Below, one piece after another: positions 6,901 through 14,008 of a stretch of 15,617 nt of DNA. The first letter of the stretch is position 1; each line of letters begins with the position of its first letter. The notes under the pieces are model-generated. The model was not told where the DNA came from and searched no databases. It saw only the letters and a list, made by a program, of their open reading frames with translations. The stretch covers positions 1 through 15,617 of the forward strand of contig JAEXBW010000063.1 in the NCBI GenBank assembly GCA_023393825.1, given 5' to 3'. This stretch comes from Elusimicrobiota bacterium (GTDB taxonomy: Bacteria > Elusimicrobiota > Elusimicrobia > Elusimicrobiales > Elusimicrobiaceae). A program made the translations under genes and the position numbers.

Positions 6901-7293
6901 TTACCAGATCTGGCAGAGAACTTCTCCGCCGACCTTTTCCGTTTTGGCCTTTTCGTCAGTCATAATACCTTTGGAGGTAGAGATGATTGATGTGCCAAAC
7001 GCACCGCGTACAGTGGGAATGTTTTCGTAAGAGCTGTAAACCCTTTTGCCCGGGCGCGAAACTCTCTTTAATCCCTGTATGACGCTTGTATTTTTATCGG
7101 TATACTTTAAAAATACTCTTACAAAACCGCCTTTCGTTTCGTTATGAATGGCTTTATAATTTGCGATATAGCCTTCTTCCTTAAGAACTCTGGCGATCTC
7201 GGTTTTGATTTTGGAAAAAGGAATGTCAACTCTTTCCTTTTTCTTCATATTTGCGTTTCTTATTCTTGTTAAGAAATCTGCTATTGGATCCAT
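6901..7293 (-). CDS. rpsH: 30S ribosomal protein S8 (uS8)
   Basis: S8 is a primary binder of helix 21 of 16S rRNA and, in E. coli, the repressor of the spc operon. The 130-residue protein begins MDPIADFLTRIRNANMKKKE and ends with the family signature STSKGIMTDEKA followed by GGEVLCQIW. Length is normal. The chosen ATG matches the family start and has a GAGG site about 11 bases upstream. Upstream lies an unusually long spacer (120 bases) after rpsN, with no recognised gene. I could not identify a convincing S8-binding helix-21 mimic in this window, so its autoregulation remains an inference from E. coli. Confidence 0.98.
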   Translation of the reverse strand: MDPIADFLTRIRNANMKKKERVDIPFSKIKTEIARVLKEEGYIANYKAIHNETKGGFVRVFLKYTDKNTSVIQGLKRVSRPGKRVYSSYENIPTVRGAFGTSIISTSKGIMTDEKAKTEKVGGEVLCQIW

Positions 7294-7413
7294 ATTCTTT
7301 GAGCCTCAGCAAAATTACTTTCTGCGTTTAATGTGTTCCCGCCTTGCGTTTTTGGCATTACGCCGCCGCGCGGGGCAGGCTGCAGAGTTAAATCCGCTTA
7401 AAGCTTCCTCCTG
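7294..7413 (-). other. Unexplained 120-nt GC-rich spacer between rpsN and rpsH
   Basis: Most neighbouring spacers are under 25 bases; this one is 120. On the minus strand it opens right after the rpsN stop with a perfect AGGAGG site (7406-7411), yet no ATG, GTG or TTG follows at a useful distance. The rpsN frame stays open past its TAA for another 32 codons (7413-7318), ending in a strongly basic run (CPARRRNAKNARREHIKRRK) before the next TAA. The central part is GC-rich and can form a CCCGC/GCGGG stem enclosing a smaller GGC-GCC hairpin. It could be a decayed gene end, a regulatory RNA, or a short inserted repeat. Confidence 0.5.
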
Positions 7414-7599
7414 TTACCAGCTTGATTTTTTGACACCAGGAATTAATCCCTGATGGGCCATTTTTCTAAAGCAAATACGGCAGAGACCGAAATCCCTGTA
7501 GTATGCTCTTGCTCTTCCGCAGATTTGGCATCTGTTATGAAACCTTACTGCAAATTTCTGCGGTTTTGCCATTTTTGCAACCCATGCTTTTGTAGCCAT
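7414..7599 (-). CDS. rpsN: 30S ribosomal protein S14, short zinc-binding type (uS14, type Z)
   Basis: S14 completes the 30S head and contacts S3 and S10. This is the 61-residue type Z protein. It has Cys24-X2-Cys27 (RCQICGR) and Cys40-X2-Cys43 (LCRICF), a zinc ribbon, and the standard C-terminus GLIPGVKKSSW. The long cysteine-free form is about 100 residues. Dependence on zinc is a family inference from these cysteines. An AGGAG lies about 12 bases before the ATG. The reading frame remains open for 32 codons beyond the stop, but KSSW is the normal family end, so the stop is taken as genuine. Confidence 0.98.
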   Translation of the reverse strand: MATKAWVAKMAKPQKFAVRFHNRCQICGRARAYYRDFGLCRICFRKMAHQGLIPGVKKSSW

Positions 7600-7617
7600 A
7601 TTACAGTTGCACTCCTA

Positions 7618-8217
7618 TTATTTAGTAGTCCCTTTCTTGAAGGGGAAACCCATGAAGTCCATAAACATTTTGCCTTTCTCGTCATTCTTGGCGGTAGTAA
7701 CAAAAGTTATATTCATACCATGTGCTTTGGGAGATTTTTCAACGTCAATTTCCGGGAATACATAATGTTCCCTGAGGCCGATGTTGAGGTTTCCTCTCCC
7801 GTCAAAACATTTAGTGTTAAAACCCTGGAAGTCCCTGATGCGGGGCGCGACAACGTTTACGAATCTGTCAAAGAATTCATACATTTTGTCGCCTCTTAAG
7901 GTTACTCTTACACCGATAGGCATACCTTCTCTTAACTTAAAGTTAGAGATGGATTTTTTAGCTCTTCTGATTTGGGCTAACTGGCCTGCAATGTTTGTAA
8001 GGTCTTCGCGGGCGATATCTAAGAATTTAATATCTTCCCTTGCGTCCGCAACGCCGATGTTGATTACGATCTTTTCAAGCTTAGGCGCTGCCATAGGGCT
8101 TTTGGCGCCAAGTTCTTTAAGAAGGGCGGGAAGAACTTTTTCTTTATAAAAAGTTTTTAACCTGGGCTGGTAAGCTTCGGCTGTTACTGTTTTTTTGATT
8201 TCTTTTTTTTCAGACAT
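7618..8217 (-). CDS. rplE: 50S ribosomal protein L5 (uL5)
   Basis: L5 binds 5S rRNA in the central protuberance and touches P-site tRNA. The 199 residues are about 20 more than in E. coli, mostly a charged N-terminal lead (MSEKKEIKKTVTAEAYQ) before the usual RLKTFYKEKVLPAL. Conserved parts include KLEKIVINIGV, RRAKKSISNFKLREGMPIG, VTLRGDKMYEFFDR, NIGLREHYVFPEID and the end FMGFPFKK. The ATG has an AAGGT site eight bases upstream; codon 1 is taken because the next in-frame ATG lies within the conserved core. It sits between rplX and rpsN as expected. Confidence 0.98.
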   Translation of the reverse strand: MSEKKEIKKTVTAEAYQPRLKTFYKEKVLPALLKELGAKSPMAAPKLEKIVINIGVADAREDIKFLDIAREDLTNIAGQLAQIRRAKKSISNFKLREGMPIGVRVTLRGDKMYEFFDRFVNVVAPRIRDFQGFNTKCFDGRGNLNIGLREHYVFPEIDVEKSPKAHGMNITFVTTAKNDEKGKMFMDFMGFPFKKGTTK

Positions 8218-8234
8218 TCTTGTTTACCTTCCGC

Positions 8235-8543
8235 TTACATTATTGTAGCTTCGCATTTGGAGCATACTCTGGTGATTGCACCGCTTTCCAAAACTTTTCT
8301 TTTGGGAGTCATGTGCTTTTTGCACTTAGAGCATACAACAGCAACGTTCGAAGCGTCGATAGGGGCTTCCATCTTTTGGATGCCGCCCTTGTTATTTTGA
8401 TTGGGCTTTACGTTTTTGGAAATCATATTAAGACCCGCTACAAGAACTTTGTTCTTAGAGGGTATTACTTCTTTGATTTCGCCCGTCTTGCCTTTATCTT
8501 TACCGGCTAAGATAATAACTTTATCGTTTTTTCTGAGGTTCAT
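8235..8543 (-). CDS. rplX: 50S ribosomal protein L24 (uL24) with four-cysteine C-terminus
   Basis: L24 is an assembly initiator that binds the 5' region of 23S rRNA near the exit tunnel. The 102-residue protein has an N-terminal KOW motif (KNDKVIILAGKDKGKTGEI, residues 5-23), VAGLNMISKNVKPNQ and GGIQKMEAPID. The C-terminal part has Cys71-X2-Cys74 and Cys94-X2-Cys97, a layout seen in many but not all bacterial L24s and able to hold a metal. The strong GGAGG ribosome-binding site lies inside the rplN tail. Two bases separate it from rplN and 17 from rplE. Confidence 0.98.
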   Translation of the reverse strand: MNLRKNDKVIILAGKDKGKTGEIKEVIPSKNKVLVAGLNMISKNVKPNQNNKGGIQKMEAPIDASNVAVVCSKCKKHMTPKRKVLESGAITRVCSKCEATIM

Positions 8544-8545
8544 AA

Positions 8546-8914
8546 TTATATTACCTCCGGGGCGAGAGAGATAATCTTAAGGAAATTCTTTTCTCTAAGT
8601 TCTCTTGCCACAGGCCCGAAAACACGCGTACCTTTAGGTTCGCCGTTTTCGTTGATAAGGCAGACTGCATTATCGTCAAAACGGATATAGGAACCGTCTT
8701 TTCTGCGTTTTTCTCTGGAGATTCTTACTACTACTGCTCTTACAACGTCGCCTTTCTTGACGTTAGAGGTAGCGATAGCATCTCTTACAGAACACATAAC
8801 CACGTCCCCGAGTGAAGCAAAATCCCTGTGATGGCCGCCTCTTACTTTGAAGCATTGGACTTTTCTTGCACCGGAGTTGTCGGCTACATTAAGAATACTT
8901 CTTAACTGAATCAT
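8546..8914 (-). CDS. rplN: 50S ribosomal protein L14 (uL14)
   Basis: L14 lies on the subunit interface and forms bridges with 16S rRNA; it also binds the silencing factor RsfS in other bacteria. The 122 residues are the exact family length. Hallmarks are MIQLRSILNVADNSGARKVQ, the GDVVMCSVRDAI stretch, KKGDVVRAVVVR and the end FGPVARELREKNFLKIISLA. It is the first gene of the spc block after rpsQ, but the 19-base spacer shows no separate promoter, so the S10 and spc blocks seem to be one transcription unit here. Confidence 0.99.
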   Translation of the reverse strand: MIQLRSILNVADNSGARKVQCFKVRGGHHRDFASLGDVVMCSVRDAIATSNVKKGDVVRAVVVRISREKRRKDGSYIRFDDNAVCLINENGEPKGTRVFGPVARELREKNFLKIISLAPEVI

Positions 8915-8933
8915 ACTGTTTCTCCGTTACCGA

Positions 8934-9203
8934 TTAACCAAGGGCCTTTTCCACTATCTGGGAAACGCGCCATCTTTTAAGTTTAGACAAAGGTCTGGTG
9001 GACGTAATTTCTACTTTGTCGCCAAGTTTGCTTTCATTGCCTTCATCATGGGCGTGATAGCATTTGGATGTTCTCATAACTTTACCGTAAAACTCGTGCT
9101 TTTTGGTTGTAGTTACTTCTACCGTGCGTGTTTTATCCATTTTGTCGGATATTACTACGCCGGTAAGCACCTTTCTCTGTGCGCGATTTGTTGTATTTTC
9201 CAT
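8934..9203 (-). CDS. rpsQ: 30S ribosomal protein S17 (uS17)
   Basis: S17 is an early-binding OB-fold protein of the 30S body, in contact with helices 7 and 11 of 16S rRNA. The 89-residue protein has the core KVLTGVVISDKMDKTRTVEV and KVMRTSKCYHAHDEGNESK. It continues with LGDKVEITSTRPLSKLKRW and a short helical end. An AGAGGA site precedes the ATG at a good distance. It lies between rpmC and rplN, the standard end of the S10 block. Nothing unusual is seen. Confidence 0.98.
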   Translation of the reverse strand: MENTTNRAQRKVLTGVVISDKMDKTRTVEVTTTKKHEFYGKVMRTSKCYHAHDEGNESKLGDKVEITSTRPLSKLKRWRVSQIVEKALG

Positions 9204-9217
9204 TTATATAAATCCTC

Positions 9218-9421
9218 TTATTTGGACAGCCCTTTCTGATGGATTAATGTATTAAGCAGGGCAATTTCGCGTCTGACAACTCTAATTTCCAACGGATTGG
9301 ATAGCGGAGTTGTGCTGTGTTTGAAAAGGAGATTGAACTTCTTTTCTTTTGCTTTAGCCAGCAGATCCTGAAGTTCTGCCACGCTCTTATTTTTAAGTGT
9401 TTCTTTTTCTTTTGCCTTCAT
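9218..9421 (-). CDS. rpmC: 50S ribosomal protein L29 (uL29)
   Basis: L29 is a two-helix hairpin at the exit of the peptide tunnel, next to L23, where chaperones and SRP dock. The 67-residue length is typical. The first helix has KSVAELQDLLAKAKEKKFNL and the second has NPLEIRVVRREIALLNTLIH. The segment between them, with LLFKHSTTPLSNP, resembles the family's FxxATGQLxNP turn but lacks its usual Gly-Gln. Five bases separate it from rplP, and an AAGG ribosome-binding site lies in the rplP tail. Confidence 0.96.
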   Translation of the reverse strand: MKAKEKETLKNKSVAELQDLLAKAKEKKFNLLFKHSTTPLSNPLEIRVVRREIALLNTLIHQKGLSK

Positions 9422-9426
9422 AAAAA

Positions 9427-9837
9427 TTACCTTCTTGCCACAAGCTTAGTTTTGATAGGCAATTTGTCTGACGCAAGGCGGAAAGCTTGTTTGGTTTCTT
9501 CTAAAGCTGTACCTTCGATTTCAAACAAAATGCGGCCGGGTTTAACAACACATACCCAATGGTCCGGCGCACCTTTACCTTTACCCATTCTGGTTTCGGC
9601 AGGGTGCTTGGTTATGGCTTTATCAGGGAAAACTCTTGTCCACATCTTCCCTTTCTTTCTGATAAACCTGGACAGCGTAACACGGGCGGCTTCAATCTGC
9701 CTGGCGGTAATCCACTTAGGCTCTAAAGCTTTAAGTCCGTATTCGCCGAAAGACACTTCCGCGCCTCTTTTAGCTTTACCTTTTATGCGAGGAGCTGAAT
9801 GAGGTTTGCGATATTTAACTCTTTTTGGCATCAACAT
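9427..9837 (-). CDS. rplP: 50S ribosomal protein L16 (uL16)
   Basis: L16 binds between the A-site finger and the central protuberance and is needed for correct A-site tRNA placement. The 136-residue protein starts MLMPKRVKYRKPHS. It contains ARVTLSRFIRKKGKMWTRVF and the conserved ETRMGKGKGAPD loop (residues 81-92) that reaches towards the peptidyl-transferase centre; Arg83 corresponds to the arginine hydroxylated in E. coli L16. An AGGAGGAG site eight bases before the first ATG favours it over the ATG two codons later. rpsC ends 15 bases upstream. Confidence 0.98.
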   Translation of the reverse strand: MLMPKRVKYRKPHSAPRIKGKAKRGAEVSFGEYGLKALEPKWITARQIEAARVTLSRFIRKKGKMWTRVFPDKAITKHPAETRMGKGKGAPDHWVCVVKPGRILFEIEGTALEETKQAFRLASDKLPIKTKLVARR

Positions 9838-9852
9838 AGTTATTCTCCTCCT

Positions 9853-10644
9853 TTATTTGGTTTCCCTTTTGGGGGTTGCTTTTTTGAGGGCAACTCTTTT
9901 TTTAGCTGCAACGTCGTCGGCAGCGGGCGCGACAGGTGCTTCTACTGCGCCTTCCGCTACTGTGCCTTCCTGCATTTCTCTGTGCTTTCTAAGTTCGTTT
10001 AAAATCTCTTTGGGAGATTTGGCGAAGTGGGTCTTTTTGAAGATCCAAACTTTTATGCCGATTTTACCGCTTACGGTGTCAGCTTCATAAGTACCATAGT
10101 CGATATCTGCGCAGAGAGTATGCAAAGGTACGCGGCCTTCTCTTTTCCATTCCGTGCGGGCGATTTCCGCGCCGCCAAGTCTGCCGCCTACCATTATCTT
10201 GATACCGAGGGCTTTGCTTGAGAGCGCCTTTTCAATGGCTTTCTTCATAGCGGCGCCATAATGCGCTCTTTTTTCTATTTGGAAAGCTATTGACTGGGCT
10301 ACCAGTTTAGCATCGGTTTCAGGATTTTTAATTTCTATTACGTTTACAAATGTTTTGCTGCCGGTTAAAGCTTCAAGGTCTTTTCTTAAAGCTTCAATAT
10401 CCGCGCCTTTCTTGCCGATTACTACGCCCGGACGTGCGGTGTGGATGTTGACTCTTAAGAAAGAGCCTGCTCTTTCTATTCCGACAGAACTTACTGCCGC
10501 CAGCACAAATCTTGACTCTACAATTTGCCTGATCTGGAAATCTTCCATAATAAGGGCAGGCATATTTTTAGGAGCAAACCAGCGGGATTGCCAATCTTGA
10601 GTATAACCAAGTCTTAAGCCTTTGGGATGTATCTTGTGACCCAT
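9853..10644 (-). CDS. rpsC: 30S ribosomal protein S3 (uS3) with Ala/Lys-rich C-terminal tail
   Basis: S3 sits at the mRNA entry channel of the 30S head and takes part in helicase activity and start-site selection. The 263-residue protein has the N-terminal MGHKIHPKGLRLGYTQDW. It has a type II KH domain with the GXXG loop (IGKKG, residues 76-80) and the C-terminal domain with GGRLGGAEIARTEWKREG. E. coli S3 is about 233 residues; the surplus is a tail from about residue 225, first Ala/Pro/Val/Glu and then Lys/Arg rich. Its ATG shares one base with the rplV stop (TAATG), so coupling to L22 translation is likely. Confidence 0.98.
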   Translation of the reverse strand: MGHKIHPKGLRLGYTQDWQSRWFAPKNMPALIMEDFQIRQIVESRFVLAAVSSVGIERAGSFLRVNIHTARPGVVIGKKGADIEALRKDLEALTGSKTFVNVIEIKNPETDAKLVAQSIAFQIEKRAHYGAAMKKAIEKALSSKALGIKIMVGGRLGGAEIARTEWKREGRVPLHTLCADIDYGTYEADTVSGKIGIKVWIFKKTHFAKSPKEILNELRKHREMQEGTVAEGAVEAPVAPAADDVAAKKRVALKKATPKRETK

Positions 10645-11006
10645 TATTTAAGCCCTCCCTTTTTTTCATCACTGACGATTACCGTTAAGTGACAGACACT
10701 CTTTTTATACGGCATGGCTCTGCCTTGAGGGCCGGGCTGTATTCTTTTTAAGTGTTTCATTGGGCCTATGTTGGCATAAGCCTCTTTAATATATACTTTG
10801 GAGAAATCCAACTTTTTGCCGGATTTTACCTGAAGGTTTGACGCTGCGGAAAGTATTGTCTTTTGGACAAGTTCGCTGGCGCGTAAGCCCGTGAAGGGTA
10901 TAATGCCTTCAGACGCTTTTACGCTTTTGCCGCGCACTAAGTCCAGCAGTAAACCTACCTTTCTGCTGCCGTACCTTTGAAATTTAGCTTTAGCACAAGC
11001 TTCCAT
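10644..11006 (-). CDS. rplV: 50S ribosomal protein L22 (uL22)
   Basis: L22 lines the peptide exit tunnel through a long beta-hairpin that forms the constriction with L4 and is a known macrolide-resistance site. The 120-residue protein has SRKVGLLLDLVRGKSVKAS, then ASELVQKTILSAASN. The hairpin (about residues 78-104) holds PMKHLKRIQPGPQGRAMPYK. The usual hairpin residues appear intact, with no insertion or deletion suggestive of resistance. An AGAGGA site lies before the ATG. It overlaps rpsC by one base and follows rpsS by 18 bases. Confidence 0.98.
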   Translation of the reverse strand: MEACAKAKFQRYGSRKVGLLLDLVRGKSVKASEGIIPFTGLRASELVQKTILSAASNLQVKSGKKLDFSKVYIKEAYANIGPMKHLKRIQPGPQGRAMPYKKSVCHLTVIVSDEKKGGLK

Positions 11007-11024
11007 ATCAAATCCTCTTATCTG

Positions 11025-11306
11025 TTATTTTAAGGCCTTGGAATCTTTTGTCATTCCGCCGTGGCCCTTAAATGTTCTGGTGAATGCAAATTCGCCCAGT
11101 TTATGCCCTATCATTCTTTCCGATATATAAACGGATAAAAACTTTCTGCCGTTATGTACCAAAAAAGTATGACCCACAAATGCGGGAATTATAGTGCATG
11201 CTCTTGCCCATGTTTTAATACTTTTCTTGTCAGTAGGAGACATTGCTTCTACTTTTTCAAGTAAGTTGTGGTCTACAAAAGGACCTTTCTTAGTTGATCT
11301 TGACAT
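11025..11306 (-). CDS. rpsS: 30S ribosomal protein S19 (uS19)
   Basis: S19 is in the 30S head, paired with S13, and contacts the A-site finger of the large subunit. The 93 residues match the family. Conserved stretches are SRSTKKGPFVDHNLLEKV, KTWARACTIIPAFVGHTFLV, HNGRKFLSVYISERMIGHKL and GEFAFTRTFKGHGG. Two bases separate its start from the rplB stop, and its ribosome-binding site lies in the rplB tail. Nothing unusual. Confidence 0.99.
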   Translation of the reverse strand: MSRSTKKGPFVDHNLLEKVEAMSPTDKKSIKTWARACTIIPAFVGHTFLVHNGRKFLSVYISERMIGHKLGEFAFTRTFKGHGGMTKDSKALK

Positions 11307-11308
11307 AA

Positions 11309-12151
11309 TTAGTTAGCTCCCGATGAGTTTTTGCGTCTGTCTTTAATAATCATCCAGTTCCATGTCTTGGCGGGTCTTGTTTTAAGACCTCTTGACATTT
11401 GGTTCCAAGGTGATCTCGGTATATTGCCGCCTTTTGAGTGGCCTCTACCGCCGCCCATAGGGTGATCAACAGCGTTCATGGCGTTACCGCGTACGGTAGG
11501 TTTAATGCCGCGATGTCTGTTTCTTCCGGCGTTACCAATTACTACCGCATTGTGTTCGGTGTTGCCAACCTGTCCTATTGTAGCGCAACAATTTTCAGGG
11601 ATAAGTCTTATTTCGCCTGAGGGCATCTTGATATGAACATATCCGCCGTCTTTAGCCATTATCTGGGCTTGGGAACCTGCGGATCTTGCAAGCTGTGCGC
11701 CTTTGCCGACTTGAAGCTCTATTGCATGGATAAAAGTACCTTCGGGAATATTTTTTAACGGAAGGCAGTTACCCAATTTAATCTCTGCGTTAGGACCGGA
11801 CATTACCGCGTCGCCGACTTTTAAACCGACGGGGTGAAGCATATACTGCTTATCGCCGTCAGCGTAATTTAAGAGGCAGATTCTGGCTGATCTGTTAGGA
11901 TCGTATTCAATAGACACAACTTTAGCGGGTACGCCAAGTTTTGCTCTCTTAAAATCTATTTTTCTGTATGCTTGTTTATGGCCACCGCCGATGTGGCGTA
12001 CCATTATCATACCGGTATTATTTCTACCGCCGCTTTTCCTTAAACCTTTTGTGAGTCTCTTTTCGGGAGTCGTTTTGGTTATTTCGGAAAAGTCAGCAAC
12101 CGTGATTGTTCTCCTGGAGGGAGTATACGGTCTGAATGTCTTTATAGGCAT
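11309..12151 (-). CDS. rplB: 50S ribosomal protein L2 (uL2)
   Basis: L2 is a core 23S rRNA binder close to the peptidyl-transferase centre and is needed for subunit joining. The 280-residue protein has the expected N-terminal lead (KTFRPYTPSRRTITVADF) and the RNA-binding OB and SH3-like domains with VRHIGGGHKQAYRKIDFKR and IEYDPNRSARICLLNYADG. The C-terminal loop NAVDHPMGGGRGHSKG carries His230, equivalent to E. coli His229. The end region RSPWNQMSRGLKTR is typical. An AAGGAG site lies in the 23-base spacer after rplW. Confidence 0.99.
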   Translation of the reverse strand: MPIKTFRPYTPSRRTITVADFSEITKTTPEKRLTKGLRKSGGRNNTGMIMVRHIGGGHKQAYRKIDFKRAKLGVPAKVVSIEYDPNRSARICLLNYADGDKQYMLHPVGLKVGDAVMSGPNAEIKLGNCLPLKNIPEGTFIHAIELQVGKGAQLARSAGSQAQIMAKDGGYVHIKMPSGEIRLIPENCCATIGQVGNTEHNAVVIGNAGRNRHRGIKPTVRGNAMNAVDHPMGGGRGHSKGGNIPRSPWNQMSRGLKTRPAKTWNWMIIKDRRKNSSGAN

Positions 12152-12174
12152 ATTTGTAACTTTTCTCCTTTATG

Positions 12175-12471
12175 TTACTTAGAAGCGGTTTCAACCGTTT
12201 CTATCTTATCGCCTTTTTTCAATGTGACGAGGGCCTTCTTTAAATCCGGCCTTTTACCTGCAAAACGTCCCATTCTTTTGACTTTGCCGCGAAGCGGGAT
12301 TGTTGCAACTTTTTCTACTGTTACGTTGAAAAGAGTTTCAACCGCCAAGCGGATATCGTGCTTATTTGCGTTCTTTTCTACAACAAACGAATAGCAGTTA
12401 TCTGTATCTCTTAAGATTAAGCTTTTTTCTGTTAAGAGAGGTTTTCTTAATGTTTCGAATACTTTTGTCAT
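12175..12471 (-). CDS. rplW: 50S ribosomal protein L23 (uL23)
   Basis: L23 forms the docking site at the tunnel exit for trigger factor, SRP and the SecY complex. The 98-residue protein starts MTKVFETLRKPLLTEKSLIL. It has the beta-alpha fold with NKHDIRLAVETLFNVTVEKV and the RNA-binding loop GKVKRMGRFAGKRPDLKKA. It ends with the strand VTLKKGDKIE. Length and order are standard. A GGGAG site precedes the ATG in the 12-base spacer after rplD. Confidence 0.98.
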   Translation of the reverse strand: MTKVFETLRKPLLTEKSLILRDTDNCYSFVVEKNANKHDIRLAVETLFNVTVEKVATIPLRGKVKRMGRFAGKRPDLKKALVTLKKGDKIETVETASK

Positions 12472-12483
12472 TTATTATTCTCC

Positions 12484-13092
12484 CTATTTAACCATCTTCT
12501 CAAGAGCTTCTTTTGTGAAGATAACCTTGCTGCTGTTAAGAACGACATAAGCATTCAAATCTGCCGGGACCATCTGTAAAACGCCTGCGATGTTGCGGCC
12601 TGCGGTTTCAAGCTTTCCGTCCCTGGAAGATACTATTAAAGGTTTTTTACCGGCTTCTAATGTTTTAAGCACTGTTGCAACAGCTTTGGTTTTAGGCTCT
12701 GTAATATCAAAATTATCAAGCACTACAATGCTGTCTGCTATAAACTTAGCCGATAAGGCGTGAGCCAAGGCAAGTTTTCTCTTAGCAGCGGGAAGATCTT
12801 GTCTGAAAGATCTGGGGGTAGGACCAAAGGCCACACCGCCGTGTCTCCAGATTGGGGATCTCATGCTGCCGTGTCTTGCGCGGCCCGTACCTTTTTGCTT
12901 CCACGGTTTCTTGCCCGTGCCGGAGACTTCGGCGCGCGTCTTAACGTCTGCGCTGCCTGCTCTCTGGTTAGCTAAAAAGGCTGTAATTACTTCGTGCAGG
13001 AAAGTCGGGTTGGGTTTCTTACCGAAAAGCTCTTCCGGCAATGCTACTTTACCCTGTTCTTTACCCTGGATGTTTAAAAGTTTAGTTTCCAT
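12484..13092 (-). CDS. rplD: 50S ribosomal protein L4 (uL4)
   Basis: L4 is an early assembler whose long loop reaches the peptide tunnel. In E. coli it also represses the S10 operon through the operon leader. The 202-residue protein has the loop at about residues 45-98 with WKQKGTGRARHGSMRSPIWR and GGVAFGPTPRSF, then the globular domain with KRKLALAHALSAK, VVLDNFDITEPKTKAVATVL and the C-terminal LNAYVVLNSSKVIFTKEAL. No loop change suggestive of macrolide resistance is apparent. A long structured leader lies upstream of rpsJ, but whether this L4 acts on it cannot be judged from sequence. Confidence 0.98.
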   Translation of the reverse strand: METKLLNIQGKEQGKVALPEELFGKKPNPTFLHEVITAFLANQRAGSADVKTRAEVSGTGKKPWKQKGTGRARHGSMRSPIWRHGGVAFGPTPRSFRQDLPAAKRKLALAHALSAKFIADSIVVLDNFDITEPKTKAVATVLKTLEAGKKPLIVSSRDGKLETAGRNIAGVLQMVPADLNAYVVLNSSKVIFTKEALEKMVK

Positions 13093-13103
13093 TTTTGGCC
13101 TTC

Positions 13104-13877
13104 CTATTTCTTCTTCGTGTTAGCGGCTTTAGATGCAGACACTTTTTGTACCTGCGCGGCTGTCACGTGTTTTTTGGGTTTGGAAGTTTCCAAAACAGAC
13201 ACTATAGTTCCTCTTGCGCCCGGAACTGAACCTTTTAAGAAAATAAGGTTGTTTATTGTGTCAACTTTTGCAACTTCTATCTTTGATACGGTGGTGGTTG
13301 TAAAACCGTAATGACCGGCCATTCTCTGTCCGGACAAGACTTTACCTAAAGATCTTCTGGAGGCTAAACCGCCCGGAGCTCTTTCTCTGTCTGATGCACC
13401 GTGGGAGGCGGGACCGCCGCGGAAGCCGTGGCGTTTCATAGCGCCGGCAAAACCGCGCCCTTTAATTTTACCCTGAACGTCTACATAATCACCGGGTTGA
13501 AATACGCTGCCCAAATCTATTACCTGACCTTCTTCAAAGCCGGTAACGTCTGCCATGCGGCATTCTTTGATGTGTTTAACAGGAGTTACGCCTAACTTTT
13601 TAAAATTGCCCAAATCGGGTTTGTTAAGCTTACTTTCCTTTTGATCGCCAAAACCTACGGCAACGGCTTTGTAACCGTCTTTTTCCTGGGTTCTGACTCT
13701 TACAATTTTACAGGGGCCGGCTTTTACGACGGACACCGCGTGAAGATTGCCTTTGTCGTCAAAAAGCTGTGTCATACCGACTTTTTCGCCTATTACAAAG
13801 CGAAGAGCGGCAGGAGCTTTTTTAACTTCCGCTGCGGGTGTTGCCGCAGCAGCTTGTGTGTTGTTCTCTTCTGACAT
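13104..13877 (-). CDS. rplC: 50S ribosomal protein L3 (uL3) with Ala-rich N-terminal extension
   Basis: L3 starts 50S assembly near the 3' end of 23S rRNA and sends a finger towards the peptidyl-transferase centre. The protein is 257 residues against about 209 in E. coli. The N-terminal tail (about residues 1-24) is rich in Ala, Glu and Thr and includes PAAEVK. The family core begins at ALRFVIGEKVGMTQLFDDKG. The finger region holds KGRGFAGAMKRHGFRGGPAS (139-158) and GASDRERAPGGLASR. The C-terminus is Lys-rich. An AGGA site lies seven bases before this ATG, so the extended start is preferred. A long leader with a hairpin separates it from rpsJ. Confidence 0.98.
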   Translation of the reverse strand: MSEENNTQAAAATPAAEVKKAPAALRFVIGEKVGMTQLFDDKGNLHAVSVVKAGPCKIVRVRTQEKDGYKAVAVGFGDQKESKLNKPDLGNFKKLGVTPVKHIKECRMADVTGFEEGQVIDLGSVFQPGDYVDVQGKIKGRGFAGAMKRHGFRGGPASHGASDRERAPGGLASRRSLGKVLSGQRMAGHYGFTTTTVSKIEVAKVDTINNLIFLKGSVPGARGTIVSVLETSKPKKHVTAAQVQKVSASKAANTKKK

Positions 13878-13904
13878 TAATTTTTCCTTTTATAAGCCGC
13901 ATCA

Positions 13905-13927
13905 TAAGTAAGGCTTTGCCTTATTTA
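13905..13927 (-). promoter_or_regulatory. Stem-loop in the rplC leader
   Basis: TAAGGC (13909-13914) and GCCTTA (13918-13923) pair around a three-base loop, and three further pairs follow beyond one mismatch. No U run follows on the minus strand, so it is not a terminator. It lies about 30 bases before the rplC start, between that start and the terminator-like hairpin after rpsJ. A regulatory or stabilising role is an inference. Confidence 0.45.
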
Positions 13928-14008
13928 CTGCGTCACTTTATTTTACTGATACAGAGTTCTTATGTTTTCTGCACCCGGCTTTTGGCCGCTTTTAAATCTT
14001 TATAAACT

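Noticed and set aside
7281..7358. Minus-strand 25-codon frame starting in the rpsN-rpsH spacer (MPKTQGGNTL...)
   Set aside because: It has no ribosome-binding site, runs into the rpsH start in another frame and has no recognisable features.
8915..8933. Possible separate spc-operon promoter between rpsQ and rplN
   Set aside because: The spacer is 19 bases and contains no -10/-35 pair; the S10 and spc blocks appear continuous.
9317..9802. Plus-strand open frame of 161 codons opposite rpmC/rplP
   Set aside because: It is antisense to certain genes, with a composition expected from the reverse complement of basic proteins.
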